A stretch of DNA of 64,000 nucleotides from Nepenthes gracilis (GCA_033239525.1 BSYO01000024.1:4120128-4184127); one strand, 5' to 3'; numbered from the stretch's first letter, positions 21,583-35,537 are shown. Notes: generated by a model not told the origin, from the sequence alone. Program-made: numbers and translations.

Positions 21583-23756
21583 TGTCACGACCCAAGAACA
21601 CAATATATGTAGATCAAAAATAAAATCAATAATAATGTTTCCATCAATCATAAAAAAATTCAACACGGACGTGACAATCATACACATACAAGACCGAATA
21701 ATATAAAACTTGCACAAGATCTCATTAGATAAAAATTTGGATAAACATAACACACGATCTACTATTCACAATCGCAAGGGAGGTATTGAATATAACAACT
21801 CATCAACATAATATTATAACTCCAATATTTCTCATACATATGTCAAAGTAGTCATTCGGTCATAGATAATAACCATAAAATGTTCTTGAGATCAAAAATA
21901 TACTCAACATAACATCTCCACACACCGATAGACATATCCGAGCCAAATCACATCCAAACCCCTTCGAACGTATCCATGCCACTAGTCTGAAGGAATAAAA
22001 TATGAAAACGTGAGCCTAGAGGTCAACAAGTACTATTGCATAAAATAGTACTCATAAATTAGAAGTAGGGATATCGCATAGCAATCACGTAAAATAAAAT
22101 ACAATGTTCGTAAAATCCCTAAAAATTGAAGAGATGTCTCGTACTAAACCATTGTCCGTATCAAACAATCCCTCTGGGACATAATCGTAATAAATAACGA
22201 TTCGGTCAAATCTTATAGACGATATCATATCATATGATCCGAGGTCACATTACATAATCACGACCATTACCACATCCATGTGGGACACAAACTATCATCC
22301 GGATCTAAATCTCATATAGCATATGCTGAAATCAAAAGAAATATCGAAATCAAAACATATAAATATGATATATGTTCCGAGGCTTAACACATCAGTGTGT
22401 ACAAGACATTTCTATCACCCATCCGTGGGCCAAACAACATATCTTAAATTATAATTCACGTAATACATGCAGAAATACAAAGCATGCATAAAATTGAAGA
22501 ACCAAAGAGCAATAATAACAACTTGAGGAAGGGCTACCCTCGTCTAGTAACCACAACTATATTGGTTGCAATTTAAGCAAGCAGCTCAAGGCTCAACTAA
22601 GATTCAGGCTAGTAGTTTAAACCCATCGATGTACTCTATCTTCCATAAATTAGGAACTTACTCACTATATTTTACCACCAGTGGCTTTGGGGCAACATCA
22701 AATTTTTTTGTTATATATTTGGACATCCGAATATATTAATTTTTATCAATTCCTTATGATGGTTCTCATTTAAATACACAGTGGGATAGGTCAGCTACTA
22801 GATGTCCCAACCTTCCTTCTAGCGGAAGTGGCCATATCATATACATCCCCATCGGGACTAAGCCACCCCGTCGGAGGCAATACCAATATCTCATACCTCG
22901 GATCACATATAATGACCCATCGGGTCTCGGACCTCCATGGTCCCGTAGTGACCCCGCCCTCGGCAGCATGCATGATAAATGCAATGCCTAGTTCATGGTT
23001 TCAAAATATACAGATACACAAATATACATATATACTATTCGGGTATCAGAAAAACCTTCAAATCATATATACCAGTGTAAAACCACCGTATGACTAGTAA
23101 AATATACATGCATGTATATAATTAATAAATTTGGGGTATATAAAAATACATGCATATTAGTAAAATCTCAAATAGTGGTCAAAATATATTAGAAATTAAA
23201 TCAAACTAAGAATAGAACTAGAAAATACTTGCCTTGACTTTATATTCTATAAATTTGAAGAAAGGATGTCCCGAAACAGCTGAATCGGGCCCTCTCTATC
23301 AGCCACTACACGCCCTCCTCTCTCCTCCATTCTCCTCCGCACACGACTTCTCCCCGTCGATTGCTGCGCACGTCAACGCTGCTCCTCTACCACCGATTCA
23401 CCGTCGCGCCGCTTGCCTAGCCGTCGTTGGCTCCCTAGCACCACCCTGAGGCACCAGCGCCACTATGTGGCTACCATCATCGATCTCCACGCAACCCTCT
23501 CTCCTACGTGATTCTCTCCTCCCATGCCGCACCACCGCATGCCGTAGCCTTCACGGCCTCGCCGGCGAGCCATAGCCACCGTCAACCTCCTCTCTTCTTC
23601 TCCTTCTCCCTCTCTCTCTTCCTCCTCCTCCTCCTTTTCGTGCACGTCAACCCTAATCCCCTTCTCTCTCTCTCCTCTTCTCCCTCTCTCCCCGATTCCC
23701 CCCTTCTTCCTTTTTCTCTTTTTCTCCTTTTTTTCCCTTTTTTCTCTTTATTATTA

Positions 23757-23815
<59 letters not shown>

Positions 23816-23990
23816 TTCAAAATAATTGAATCGATACTCGGGCGATAATACGAGTGCACCTTGGGTATCACTTCGCACTTCCGATCATTCCCAAAATTTT
23901 AAAATATTTTAATTTATTTTCACCACATCTAAAATATCCAAAAATTATAATTAATATTAAAATAATCTAAATGGGATTTAAAATATTACA
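21583..23990 (-). repeat. Element 2 3' LTR (family B copy 2)
   Basis: 2408 bp. On the minus strand it begins TGTAATATTTTAAATCCC; the microsatellite is at 23748-23813, the purine leader (CT-rich on plus) at about 23575-23745, and ACTTGCCTTGAC on the plus strand near 23230 is the GGCAAGTA-type site. Box 2 is near 22010. The GC-rich block near 22925-22975 is nearly the same in the partner LTR (28980-29032). Confidence 0.88.
23748..23813 (-). repeat. AAT microsatellite in family B copy 2
   Basis: About 22 ATT units (one interruption), about 180-240 bp inside the LTR start. Confidence 0.9.
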
Positions 23991-24003
23991 CTCTCCCCTC
24001 TTT
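23991..24003 (-). other. Element 2 polypurine tract
   Basis: On the minus strand AAAGAGGGGAGAG directly precedes the LTR start TGTAATATTT. It is purine only and is the clearest polypurine tract of the window. Confidence 0.85.
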
Positions 24004-24079
24004 ATAAAAATTTCATAATCAAAATTTATGCACATTAATCTTTGAACCAATAAGAAAAATTCTTTCAGGCTTAACCTCA

Positions 24080-27040
24080 ATCAAAAGATTCTTCCAAAAA
24101 TCTGATCCTCAATACCTGATCTTTCCATCCCAATATTGGAATCAAAATTCCAACATAAAATAGTTTCTCAAAATTAGCAACAATTACTCGATCACATGCC
24201 AAGGACCAACCCATATTTCTCTCAACATACATACACAAAACACACCATAATGATTCCACCAAACTTAGGCAACGCCAATTTGTTGGCAACCTCTCCAATT
24301 TGCTGCGAAACCTCAAAAGGCCTATTGAATATTAACCTTAATCTATCATTTGCCCCATATACTTGAAACTCTTCTCTTCATGATACTTTTAGAAACATCT
24401 GACCACTCTTATCGACCATCTAATCAGGTTCCAAAATCTAATCTCTTGCTTCAATCCTCAAATCAAATCTTGTGACCGATAACCGTGAATCCATACGCTT
24501 CCACTGCACAACTTTGATCAATCATCCGCTATCAATCACAATCAAGGGATTCAAATTAGAATACCTTGCAATCTTCTCATCTTGATAATGTGTTGATGGC
24601 TAAACTCAGAAATGACCTTCTGATTAGCAAACAAAGAGTCGGCTTCATCAGCTTATCCATCGTTATCCAAAATTGCCACTAGATTCCTCACTGTTCGACT
24701 CCTACCAGAAATAAAATCTTGAAGACTTCTTCTTCTTGGTTTCTTCCTTCAAGCACAAGATGCATGAACAACTCGCCACTCCGCTGGTGAAGAATCTTCG
24801 ATGTTCCTTACAAAGTTAGACCACTCCAACTCCATGGAAGCTACTGACAACCTCATTCGCCCCCTGAGCTTTCATCCACCAATTGAGACTCTTCTTGATC
24901 ATGTTCAACTTCATGACTGCTCGAACAAAAAGAACTCCACTTTTGATCTTCACAAAAGCTTCTTCCGTAAAAAAGAGCTTCATTCGGAGCCCAATCCTAC
25001 CACTTGTTGGCCAAAATCTCCTTCTACCCCATGAGATTTCAGACCAATCCAATCAAAACTGCCACTTCTTCAAAATTGTAGGACTCAACGAAACCTCCAC
25101 AAGCTTCTGCTGCACTGCTTTGATTGATCACCTGACTTTGAATTATCGCCTTATCAAATTTCAACCTGATGCTCGAATTTCTAATACAAACCTGCGCCGA
25201 AATTCTGTACAATATTAGATCACAATCGAAACCTCAAAACTGGAATATCCTACAACCTAATTATCTCGTTGGCATACCGACAAGCCAACTTTTCATCCAA
25301 ATATATCATCCAAATTGAAAATAAATGGGTCAAGCGCAACAGCCAATCCACAATTAACCTAAGTGCGTCCATATTTGCCACCGTCCATGGCAATCCTAAA
25401 GTAAAATTCATGGAGACTGCTCATGTTCCGCTTTCTCTTATGAATATATGGCACATCAAATTCGAAGGCTTCTGACCCAAAATATCGCCAATAATATTCT
25501 CCTTCTTGGCTGACACTGAAGCTCACCATCACAGCCCTTAAGCAATTCATCCACTTACAATACCACATGATTAACTCCTTTTTTGAAATAATTTTCTCAA
25601 ACCTTTATAATCAAATTAAACCACAATTATCTCCAAATAAATAACATTTCTAAATTATCAAAGAAAAAACCTTAACTGCTAACTCCAAACGATAGGTGAA
25701 GTAATTCTGATCAAAGACTTTCAACAGCCGTAACCCATAAACAACCACTCGAATACGCTGCATCAGAATACAACCTCAAATCTTTCTCAGGAGCATTACA
25801 ACCTACGATAGATTAACTTAATCCATCATGGATTGACCAAATTGACCTCATCGATAATTCGCCCTTCATTTCTTGAAAGCTCCCATCACAATTCCAATAA
25901 ACACCAACCGCTTCGAAGCCAAACGTCCTACTAAAACAACAATTCTCGAGGAATCCTCAACAAATCATTTAACAGATTTAAGCAGACCCAAGAAATCACG
26001 CATCTTCACAACAAACAACGACCTTTTCCAATCGGCCACCACTTCAATCTTCTATAGACCTACAAATATGCCATCGAAGAAACAACACCCAAAATAACAT
26101 TACTTTTAACCAAACTCGCTTCTCCTCAATTTGGCAAACAACAAACTATTCTTCACAGCTATGACACAAATAGCTCATGGTTGATTGATCAACCAAACTG
26201 CCACAAGCTTCTCCTCAAATGAACCTCATGCCCCACATCAATTTTCTCAAACAAATCAAAATATCATTAATGAATCCATCACAAATAGATCCAAATACGG
26301 CCAAAAGATCTGATTTAAAAGATCGATAAAAGATGCCAACACAATCACAAACTCAAAGCACCACCGAAGCTCACAACGACTGTACCTTGATCTTGAAGGC
26401 TATCTCAGGCATATATTCCCAATTATCATTAATTTGATAATATTTCGAAACTCAGATTGATTAGAGAAAATATTGAGCTCTAACCATTGATCAAACAAAT
26501 CACCTATCAATTTTCAACATTCGTTTATCAAATAATTCATTTTCCAAACAAATTAAATTTTTAATAATTCATAAATAAACTCAATGATTCATCTAACTCA
26601 TCCAAAGACACTGAAGCACCCCACGGTAAAACACTCGACCAATGCCTCCACGATTCTATGAGGGGTCCTCAAAATCAATGTCACTCCTGACACAACCTCA
26701 ACAACTTCAACTACCGATCAAAAGATAATTCAAGCTAATCATCTCCTCTAAGAAATAGCCTCAAATTACCATACAATCAGAAAATTCTTAATGACCCTCG
26801 ATGTGGTCACATATGCCAACTAAACTTGGCACACATTCTTATCAATTAACTTGCAGTCACAATGATATTAATTTCATCGTCTCTCGATAGACTCCTCCTC
26901 AAACTCAAAATTCATAATCCAAATTATGAATCATAATATTATTACTAAACAATCCATACTAGCATATTGACTCGCTAACCAAGTCACTCCTAATATCACA
27001 CCAAAGTCTGGTTCATCAAATAAAATCATGTCAGTCAACA
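24080..27040 (-). pseudogene. pol: Element 2 gag-pol remnant, heavily decayed
   Basis: Only landmarks survive on the minus strand: a protease/RT linker with LFDEPDFGVILGVTWLAS (about 26950-27030), a text resembling the RT start with PWGAS (26617-26630) preceded by RTPHRIVEAL, and at the other end a GPF/Y-type PFEVSQQIGEVANKLALP (about 24240-24330) and a chromodomain-like ILGWKDQVLR (about 24105) that continues in another frame. The order is right for a chromovirus, and the RT-to-chromodomain distance (about 2.6 kb) is close to that of element 3. I could not see the RT YxDD-type motif, RNase H or the integrase triad. The gag-protease interval is about 0.9 kb too short, so part is deleted. No residual function. 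Confidence 0.65.
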
Positions 27041-27650
27041 ATTCATATTGCACACCCAAACCGAACACCGAAGTCTATAATCTTAACAGATCAAAGGTTT
27101 ACCCATTAGGGGTAAACATCCTCAAAACTCATTTTTTAGAAATTAGAAAAGTATAGAACATTTACATACAAGTTCAAAGGCCATAGACTTATTTTCATGT
27201 CTTCACCAACTAAATTTACCATCCTTACTAAAGCTCACCACCGGCTTACCTCACTCTCCAACTTATGGACATAGATCGAACTTCATCCAAACTATCAAAA
27301 ACCTCAAATATATCCTTCACTTTCTGAAGCTTAATTTAAGTCTTAATTAGATCAAAAATCCTAAAAAGTTTTCAAACTGGCTCACTCTTAATTATTTGAA
27401 GGTCGCTCTATCTTGTCCCTACAGGACCATCATTCACATGGTAACAAAATTCTCATCTAGCTGCTAAATTGAATCACCAATTACGTTGCTCGCCCGACTC
27501 ATCACAGCCTATTAATCGACTTCCCGAATCGAATTCAAATATTTACAACTCAAACTTCCATTCTTCACCATAGGTTGCACTTATCGCGCTGAATATTCTA
27601 TCAATTTCTTATCTAAAATGACCTAAAAATATATCTCCTTACGACCCTTT

Positions 27651-27661
27651 CTCTAATACCA
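27651..27661 (-). other. Element 2 primer binding site
   Basis: On the minus strand TGGTATTAGAG, one base (C to T) from the initiator-Met site, four bases from the LTR edge. Confidence 0.82.
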
Positions 27662-27665
27662 CCTC

Positions 27666-29792
27666 TGTCATGACCCGGGAATAGAATATATATAGGTCAA
27701 AAATAAAATTGATAATAATATTTTCATCAATTATAAAAAAATCCAACCCAAGTGTGACAGTCATACACATACAAGACCCGAATAATATAAAATTCGTACA
27801 AGATCTTATCAGATATAAGTCCGAATAAACATAATATACAACATATTATCCACAATCGTAATAGAGGTATTGAACATAATAATAACTTATCAACATAATG
27901 CTATAATTCTAATATTTCTCATACATATGTTAAGGTACTCATCCGGTCATAAACAATAACCATAAAATATTCTCGAGATTAAAAACATACTCAACATAAC
28001 ATTTTCATACACCGATAGAGATATCCGAGCTAGATCACGTTCAAACTCCTGCGAGTGTATCCATGCCACTAGTCTGAATGGATAAAATATGAAAACGTGA
28101 ACCGAGAGCTCAACAAGTATCATTGTATAAAACAGTAATCATAAGTCAGGGATATCGTATAGCAATCACGTAAAATAAAACACAATATCCGTAAAATTTC
28201 TAAAAATTGAGGAGATGTCTCATACTAAACCATCGTCCGTATCAAATAGTCCCTCTGGGACATAATTGTAATAAATAACGATCCGGTCAAATCTTATAGA
28301 TGATATCATATCATATAATCCGAGTTCACATTACATAATCGTGACATCATCACATCCGTGTGGGATAGAAACCATCATCCGGATCTGAATCCCGTATAGT
28401 ATATGCTGAAATCAAAGGAAATAATAGAACCAAAACATATAAATATAAAATATATTTCGGGGCTTAACACATCAGTGCATACGAGACATTCCTATCATCC
28501 ATTCGTGGGTCAAACCCATATCTCAAATTATAGTCCACGTAATATATGTAGAAATACAAAGCATGCACGAAATTTGAGAACCAAGGATCAATAATAACTA
28601 CGGCTATATTTTGCCTGGGATTTAAGCCAGCAACTCAAGGCTCGGCTACGATTTAGGCAAGTAGCTTATGGCCATCCATGTACTCTATCTCTCATAGATT
28701 AGGAACTTACTCACTATATTTTACGACCCACAACTTTAGGTGCATCCTCAAGTTTTTTTTGTTATATATTAGAACGTCAAAATATATTAGTTTTTTATCA
28801 ATTCCTTACTATGGTTCTCATTTAAATACACAGTGAGGTAGGTCAACTACTAAACATCTCAACCTTCCTTCCGACAGAAGTGGCCATATAATATACGTTT
28901 TCGTCAGGACTAAGCCTTCCCGTCGAGAGCGATATCAATATCTCATGTCTCGGAATACATATAACAACCCATCGGGTCTCGGACCACCATGGTCCCGTAG
29001 TGACCCCGCCCTCGGCAGCATGCATAATAAATGCAATGCTTGGTTCATTGTTCCATAATATACGGATATACAAATATACATATGTATTGTCCGGGTATCC
29101 GAAAACCCTCCAAATTATAAATACTAGTGTAAAACTACCGCACGACCGATAAAATATACATGCATATATATAATTAATAAATTTGGGGTATATAAAAATA
29201 CATACATGCTAGTAAAAGCTCTAACAATGGTCAAAATATATCAGAAATTAAATCAAACCAAGAATAGGGCTAGAAGATACTTGCCTTGACTTTATACTCC
29301 GCAAATTTAAAGAAAGGATGTCTCGAAACACCTGAATCGAGCCCTCTCTCTCTCAGCCACCGCGCGCCCTCCTTTCTCCTCTGTTCTCCTCCACGCACAA
29401 ACTTCTCCCGTCGCTGCCACGTGCGCCGACGCCTCTCTTCTGCCGTCGATTCACCACCACGCCGCTTACCTGGTCATCATTGGCCTCCCCAGCACCACCC
29501 TACTGGCACCGGCGCCGCTATGCGGCCGGCGTCATCGATCTCCATGAAACCCTCTCCCCTACGTGATTATCTCCTCCCATGACACACCACCGCACGCCAT
29601 AGCCTTCACGGCCTCACCGGCAAGCCACAGCCGCCGTCGACCTCCTCTCTTCTTCTTCCTCTCCCTCTCTCTCTTCCTCCTCCTTCTTCGCGCCACGCCA
29701 ACCCTAATCCCCTTCTCTCTCTCTCCTTTTCTCCCTCTCTCCCCGATTTCCCCCTTTTTTCTTTTTCTCTTTTTCACTTTTTTTTTCCTTTC

Positions 29793-29842
<50 letters not shown>

Positions 29843-30017
29843 TCCAAAATAATCGAATCGATACTCAGGCGATAATATGAGTGCACTTTGGGCGCCACTC
29901 CGTACTTTCAATCATTCCCAAAATTTTATAATATTTTAATTTATTTTTATCATGTCCAAAATACCCAAAAATCATAATTAATATTAAAATAATCTAAACA
30001 GAATCCGTAATATTACA
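27666..30017 (-). repeat. Element 2 5' LTR (family B copy 3)
   Basis: 2352 bp, paired with 21583-23990 along its whole length with many small differences. Microsatellite at 29795-29840 (about 15 ATT units). Box 2 near 28105. Confidence 0.88.
29795..29840 (-). repeat. AAT microsatellite in family B copy 3
   Basis: About 15 ATT units, shorter than the 22 in the partner LTR, showing that the run changes length independently after insertion. Confidence 0.9.
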
Positions 30018-31100
30018 ATAGCAATCCTAGAAAAGTTCTCCATGAATTTTTGATAGTAGTCCGCCATTCCCAAAAAGATACTAACTTTAGCCATCGATAT
30101 CTGTCAGCTCCAATTGATTATGGCTTTAACCTTCTTAAGATCAACTAAAATAACTACCTTTGAGATCACGTGGCCTAAAAATGTAACTTCTTCACGTCAA
30201 AACTCACACTTTTTAACTTGGCATATAAACTCTTCTCTCAAAGCGTTTGAGTGCAATCTTTAGGTGCATCTCATATTCCTTATAACTTTTTGGGTATATT
30301 AAAATATCATCAATAAATATCATCATGAATTTATTAAAGTAGGTTGGAATACTTGATTCATCGAGTCCATAAAAGTTACAAGGATATTAGTTAACCCAAA
30401 AAGTATAATTAAAACTCATTGTGTCCATGCATAGTTGATAACGCCATCTTTGCCACGTCTTCCTTTTTAATTCTTAATTGATGATAATTTAAACAAATAT
30501 CGATCTTAGAAAATACTTGGGCCCATTGAAATTGGTCAAATAAGTTATTAATTCTCGGCAATGGGTACTTATTTTTTGTGGTGATCTTGTTCAACTCCCA
30601 ATAATTTATGTATAATTATATAGTCCCATCCATCTTCTTTATGAACACATTGGAGCACGCTATAGGGACAAATTTGGCCGGATGAATTCCTTCTCTAATA
30701 GTTCTTGAAATTGCTTTTGTAATTTTTAACTCCGATGGAGTCATTCAATAGGGGGCCTTTGATATAGATATTGATCTAGATATGATCTTAGTTTCAAACT
30801 CAATCTCTTAATTTGGTGGTTGTCCTATAAATCTTCTAAAAAACTTCTTTAAATTTGCACACCACTAATGTTTCCATAGTCGGAACATTATGGTCCCAAT
30901 GGCAACCGTATAGGCCAAGTAGGCTTGACATCCACCCCTCATCAAGTGGAAAGCATACAATGTCAAAATCATATATGGAGATTATTATTGTATTACTCAT
31001 TAAAAGTAAAATGATTCACATCCCGAAATCAAAAAATACACTTTCTTATGAAAATAATCAACGCTAGCATGATAATTAGCTAATTAATTCATGCCTAGAA
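30018..31100 (-). pseudogene. pol: Element 1 pol, upstream half of RT
   Basis: Minus-strand motifs in order: a linker near 30930-30900, [20 protein letters not shown] (30540-30590), VFSKIDICLNYHQLRIKKED (30455-30515), ALSTMHGHNEF (about 30410-30440), then an ADYYQKF-like end next to the insertion at 30018. These are the finger and palm segments of a Ty3/gypsy RT; the first catalytic Asp lies in the FSKID motif. The palm segment with the second and third Asp should fall at 30290-30350, where sequence like TTTATTGATGATATTTTAA is visible on the minus strand. Stops and shifts break the frame. Continues at 21582. Confidence 0.85.
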
Positions 31101-32235
31101 TTACATCAAAATCATACTTGTTTAACAAAATCAAATCTATATCAACTCCAACCCATTGGCCCAAATAATATACTTAGGGTACATAATATCTGTTATTAAA
31201 GAATATCCTATAGGTGTTGGCACTACTAATGAAATTCCCATGATCTTCAAGAATGACAACAAATAACGAACAAACTTAGAAGATACAAATGAATGCATAC
31301 ATCCTGAATCCAAAAGTACATAAGATGAAATTCTATAAATTATAAGTTTATCTTCAATCATCACTAGTGATACCTCCATATCTTGGGTCATCATCGTAAA
31401 AGCTTTTCCGAAAACACTTGGTTTCCTCACCATTTGTCTCAAGGGATGTGGGTGGTCTCTAATCATATAACTGGATTGGCCACAATTAAAGCACGCTCCT
31501 AAAAACTTATAACACAGTCTCCTTCTATGGGATTTTCTACAATGAGGGCACATGAGCTTTGATTGTAGAGTTCAACTCAATTCTTTCCTTTATCCATTGA
31601 CTTTGATATTTTATGGGATCCTCTAGATTCTAAGCTTTAGCCTCCTCCACTGTCCAATTTTTTTAAAATAACTTCTTTATTTCTATCTCTTGTTCAAGTA
31701 GGAGAGTCCAGTCCAACACCTCTCCATAGGTTCTCAATTTCAAGGTTATGAGTTGCCTTCAAATCGTACCGTTCAAGCATTGCATAAACTTTGTCGCTCT
31801 CCTTACCTCATTATAAACATTGTTGGATGCATAGTGTGATAACATAGTGAACTTAGTATTGCACTCTGCTACTTTCTAATTTTATTGTCGCAAACAAGCG
31901 AACTCGTCCTCCTTTTGTTCCATTAAACTTTTTGAAAAATACTTTTTCATGAAAGTCTCTACAAACATTTTCCAAAAAAATTTGCTCATTCTCCAATCCT
32001 AAGACTCATTTCTTCATGGACCACCAATGGTTCGCTTCTCCACCCAACTAGTCGGAGGCAAAAACAATCTTATCCTCTTCTGGATAGAAAATAACTTCGG
32101 AGACCTTTTCAATTCACTGGATCTAGATTTCAGCTTTGGTAAGATTCACATCACTTATGAATTATGACACCGTTTCATTAGTAAACCAATTGCATGCAGT
32201 TGCCATTGGATTTGCTATCGTCAACTCTGGATGTG
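31100..32235 (-). pseudogene. gag: Element 1 gag and protease remnant
   Basis: The 138-residue frame from 31553 carries a zinc knuckle CFNCGQSSYMIRDH (C-x2-C-x4-[Tyr in place of His region]-x-x-x-x-H, so the last ligands are altered) and the aspartic protease motif YVLLDSGCMHSFVSS (catalytic Asp-Ser-Gly kept, about 31280-31325). Upstream, to about 32200, pieces of the gag core are readable across frames: a W-W-x-M-K-like stretch near 32010 and a KFMQCLN-like stretch near 31770. Gag would form particles and protease would cut the polyprotein. Many stops. The left part of the element follows at 31100. The 5' LTR of element 1 was not found. Confidence 0.8.
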
Positions 32236-32894
32236 ACATTTCAAATATTTTTGATTTTATTTTTTTATAAAAAAATTATCTCCTTAGTTGTGATAATTAT
32301 TTTACTATTTTTAATAACTATCTTGGGCTTATAATTTTGTAATTGAATTTAAAACTTGGTTTGAATTACTTAGTGAGCCATACACAAAAAACTTTTATTG
32401 GGAAACTTATTTTTGAGATGAAATTTGGAGACAAATTTTTATTAAAATAATAAAATTAGATAGCATATTGATTGTACGAAAAATGGGTAGATATTTAGTA
32501 TTTGGATCTAATAAGTTGGAGTTTTCAAATTGATGGTTTGGGCTTGGATAATTGGATCATTGGTTTGAGTTTAGAGTAATTAGTGGGTTAGATTAAGTTA
32601 ACTAATCAAATGGCCGTTATATATTTAAATACGGAAAGGAAATGAGAAACAAAAAAAGAAAGAAGAAAAGAAAAAAATGAAAATAGAATCTTCGGCTCGA
32701 GCAGTGAGGAACCATGAGATTGAGGCACAATAATCAGTAGATGTATACTACGAAACCCTTGTATAATTGTTAGAGGATGAAAAATTTATACAGGTTACTT
32801 CTCTTCTCCTTTAATTTATGTATAAATAGAAATTAGGGAAAACAGAGCATGAAGCTCTATTTGGAATTAGCATACTGAACAAACCTTGAAATTA
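32236..32894 (+). repeat. Probable 5' part of a decayed LTR
   Basis: The start TGTGACATTTCAAATATTTT near 32232 resembles LTR starts of family B. At about 32617-32632 TATATATTTAAATACGG acts as a TATA candidate and is followed by a purine-rich run (32634-32690), the promoter-plus-leader layout of the other LTRs. It is cut by family B copy 4 at 32895. No gene. Confidence 0.4.
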
Positions 32895-35526
32895 TGTAAT
32901 ATTTTAAATTTTTATTCGATTTAATTAGAATTATTTATTATTTTTGGGTAATATAAATGTGATAAAAATTAATTAAATATTATAAGATTCTGAGGAATGA
33001 TCAGAATTGTGGAGTGGCACCCAAAATGTACCCGTATTGTTATCTGAGTATTGATTTAGATTTTAAAATAAAAGAAAAGTAAAATAAAAAATATAAATAT
33101 AATAATAATAATAATAACAACAACAACAACAATAATGAAAATAATAAAAAGAAGAAGGAAAGAGGTAAGGGTTTCGGGAAGAGAGAATGGAGGGAAAGGA
33201 AGAGAGGAGAGGGAGAAAAGAGGAGAAAGACAGAACCGGCGCGGGCTGTCACCGCCGCCACTGCCAGAGGTATTGATGGCAAAAATGAAAACCAGCGAAA
33301 CCCTATTCGTGATGCTACCCTTCATTTTGTGCATCGGTGTGAGTAGAGAGAGGAATCGCAAACTAAAGCATGTGCCGCCGTCTGTTCGCCACCATTGCCA
33401 GAGAAAATCGGTGAAATCGAGGCAAGCAAATCTTTCTATTCTCTTTGTAGATGTTAATTTTGGGGTTGTATATATCAATTTTGAGAATAATCGGTTAAAT
33501 TTGGAGAAAATGGGTAAAAGAGGCGCGGGTGGAGTTTGCGGCCAAAGGAGAGAGAGAGAGAGGAGCCGCCAAGGCTGCATGGGCCACCGTTCGTCACCGT
33601 CGCCGAGTGCTGTCGTCACTTTCGCTGTCATTACCCATGCCGAAGCTGCTGTCGGCGATGGAGGAAAGGAAAGAAGGCAGTGGTGAACGCAAAGCAAGAG
33701 GGAGAAGGGAGGAGAGAAAAAGGGGCGTGCGTGTGGCAGAGAGAGGACCTGATTTAGGTACCTCGAGGCATTCTTTTGGCAAATCTACTTGGAATAAAGT
33801 TGAGGCAAGTATCCTCTAACTCTATCTTTGATCTTATTTTATATCTAGTAATATTTGACTATTGTTTGATAATTGTATTAACATATATGTTATTTTTATA
33901 CACACATCTATTTATTCTATATGTACATATATGTTTTACTAATTATTCGGTGATTTTACACTGGTATTCGAGATTTGGGGATTAAATGTGTCATAAATTA
34001 TATGTTATTTTTTAATATTCAATTCCTATTTTATATTGGCAAAAATGTGCAAAGTTTCTGAATAACTGAAATTTGAGAATTATGATTTATAGTCCATCTA
34101 TATTGAAGTCCATGATTATTTGCATGTTTATTTTTTTTTATGAAAAAGCACATGTTAAAGTCTAAGACTTGAATCCATATGAATATGAAAATTTGTATTT
34201 GTACAAGCTCAAAAGAATATGAAATATATATTTGTATTCTCAAGAATATGAAATTATGAATCTATATTAAGAAATTAAAACTCTACAATCTGTTATTTAT
34301 TTTGATATTTTCTCCCGGAGGAAAAAAAATCAAGAAAAAAGGACTACAAATATTTATGTAGAGTTTCAAATATGAAATATGAAAGGAAATCAAGAAATTA
34401 GATCAAGGATTTTTATTTCAAAGGATAGTGTTTCCTAGCATGCCTTAAAATATTATAGTGTAGATCATTGTCTGAATAAATATCGCTATATAATTTTGGC
34501 CTTTGATTATGTAAATTGAACTCAATCCATCCTACACTCAGGATGTAAATAAAAAGGATATGGCATTTGATTGTGTGGACTGTATACAATTTATCTTATC
34601 TTTGGGATATAAATAAGGAAGAAGTATCATTGTGCTGTGCAATTTTGGCTCTTAATTGTGTGGACTAAATACAATCCAGAAATCGATCAAATGCCCCGTT
34701 AGCTAGTAAGGTCTATTAACATTGGTTCCTAAAGATAAATAAGTTTTTTATATGTTTGAAAGCTAAAGAAATTAGAAATAAAATAAGAAAAATTTAATGT
34801 GTTCCGAAAATGCTATTTGATCATGTATTATGTTATATATGTATTATGATCATATTTCGTTCCTTCGATTTATGTTAAAGTATACTGTATTTATTCTTTG
34901 TTTATATTTATACCTTATTAAGTATTTGACACACTTTCTTAATATTTTTACTAACCTTTAGACAAGACAAGTAGGAGATGTAGGAGTTCTTGCCCAACGA
35001 GTTAGATCAAAGATTCGGAAGAGTTTAGGTTTGTTGGTTCTGACGTTTAGGTATTGTTATATTTTAGACAGGTTTAGGTCGTTTTGCTTATTGTAAATTA
35101 GTTAGTTTGATTTTCGAACATGATTTTTTATGTATTATGAATTTTCATGTGCTATTATTAGCCCGTGTGGTATTTTGTGATGTAAGGATCTGCCAGTGTT
35201 GTGTTTGATCATGGACAGTATTATTATTTTGCACTGGATTATTTTGAGGAAGTGAAATAGGATGTTTCATATTGTGCAGGTTCAAGAAAGTTTGTTAGGG
35301 ATGTATTTTCTTTTACTTCCGCGATATTGTTGGATATGTATACATATGCTAGATTGATATTCTTGCAGGTATCTTTCCTTACTGAAGGTCCAACGTCATA
35401 TTTTTTGAGTCGGTATCTTTCCTTACTGAAGCTACCGATATTGTGGCATTATATTTTGGATCCTGTGCATATTTGATTTATATATATGGTAATATATTAT
35501 AATTTATATTTAGTTATTGACAGACA
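32895..35526 (+). repeat. Family B LTR, copy 4
   Basis: It starts TGTAATATTTTAAATTT, the same as element 2. The microsatellite (AAT then AAC units) is at 33100-33137, the purine leader at about 33140-33230, and GAGGCAAGTATCC near 33802. Box 1 is near 34437, box 3 near 34708, box 2 near 34919. The proposed end is ...GACAGACA at 35526, followed after 11 bases by TGGTATCTAG (35538-35547), close to the initiator-Met site, so it is a 5' LTR in plus orientation whose interior has been lost. Open frames on both strands across 33040-33820 come from the purine leader and are not genes. Confidence 0.65.
33100..33137 (+). repeat. AAT/AAC microsatellite in family B copy 4
   Basis: About six AAT units followed by five or six AAC units, at the family's fixed position. 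Confidence 0.85.
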
Positions 35527-35537
35527 TTATATTTTGG

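Larger units (their letters stand above)
21583..30017 (-). mobile_element. Element 2: chromovirus nested in element 1
   Basis: LTRs at 21583-23990 and 27666-30017 (2.41 and 2.35 kb) start TGTCA and end ATTACA on the plus strand. On the minus strand the right LTR is followed by a near-perfect initiator-Met primer site and the left LTR is preceded by a polypurine tract, so the element reads minus. The 3.7-kb interior is heavily decayed and shorter than in element 3 (4.7 kb), with most loss in gag. The LTRs belong to family B: an ATT/AAT microsatellite and CT/GA-rich leader near their 5' ends. The element lies inside the RT region of element 1 with a 5-bp duplication (ATAGT/ATAGC). Confidence 0.88.

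Noticed and set aside
22766..23097. Open frames of 60-89 codons on both strands in the element 2 LTR
   Set aside because: They overlap in opposite directions within a GC-richer LTR block. The reading is not kept free of changes in the partner LTR.
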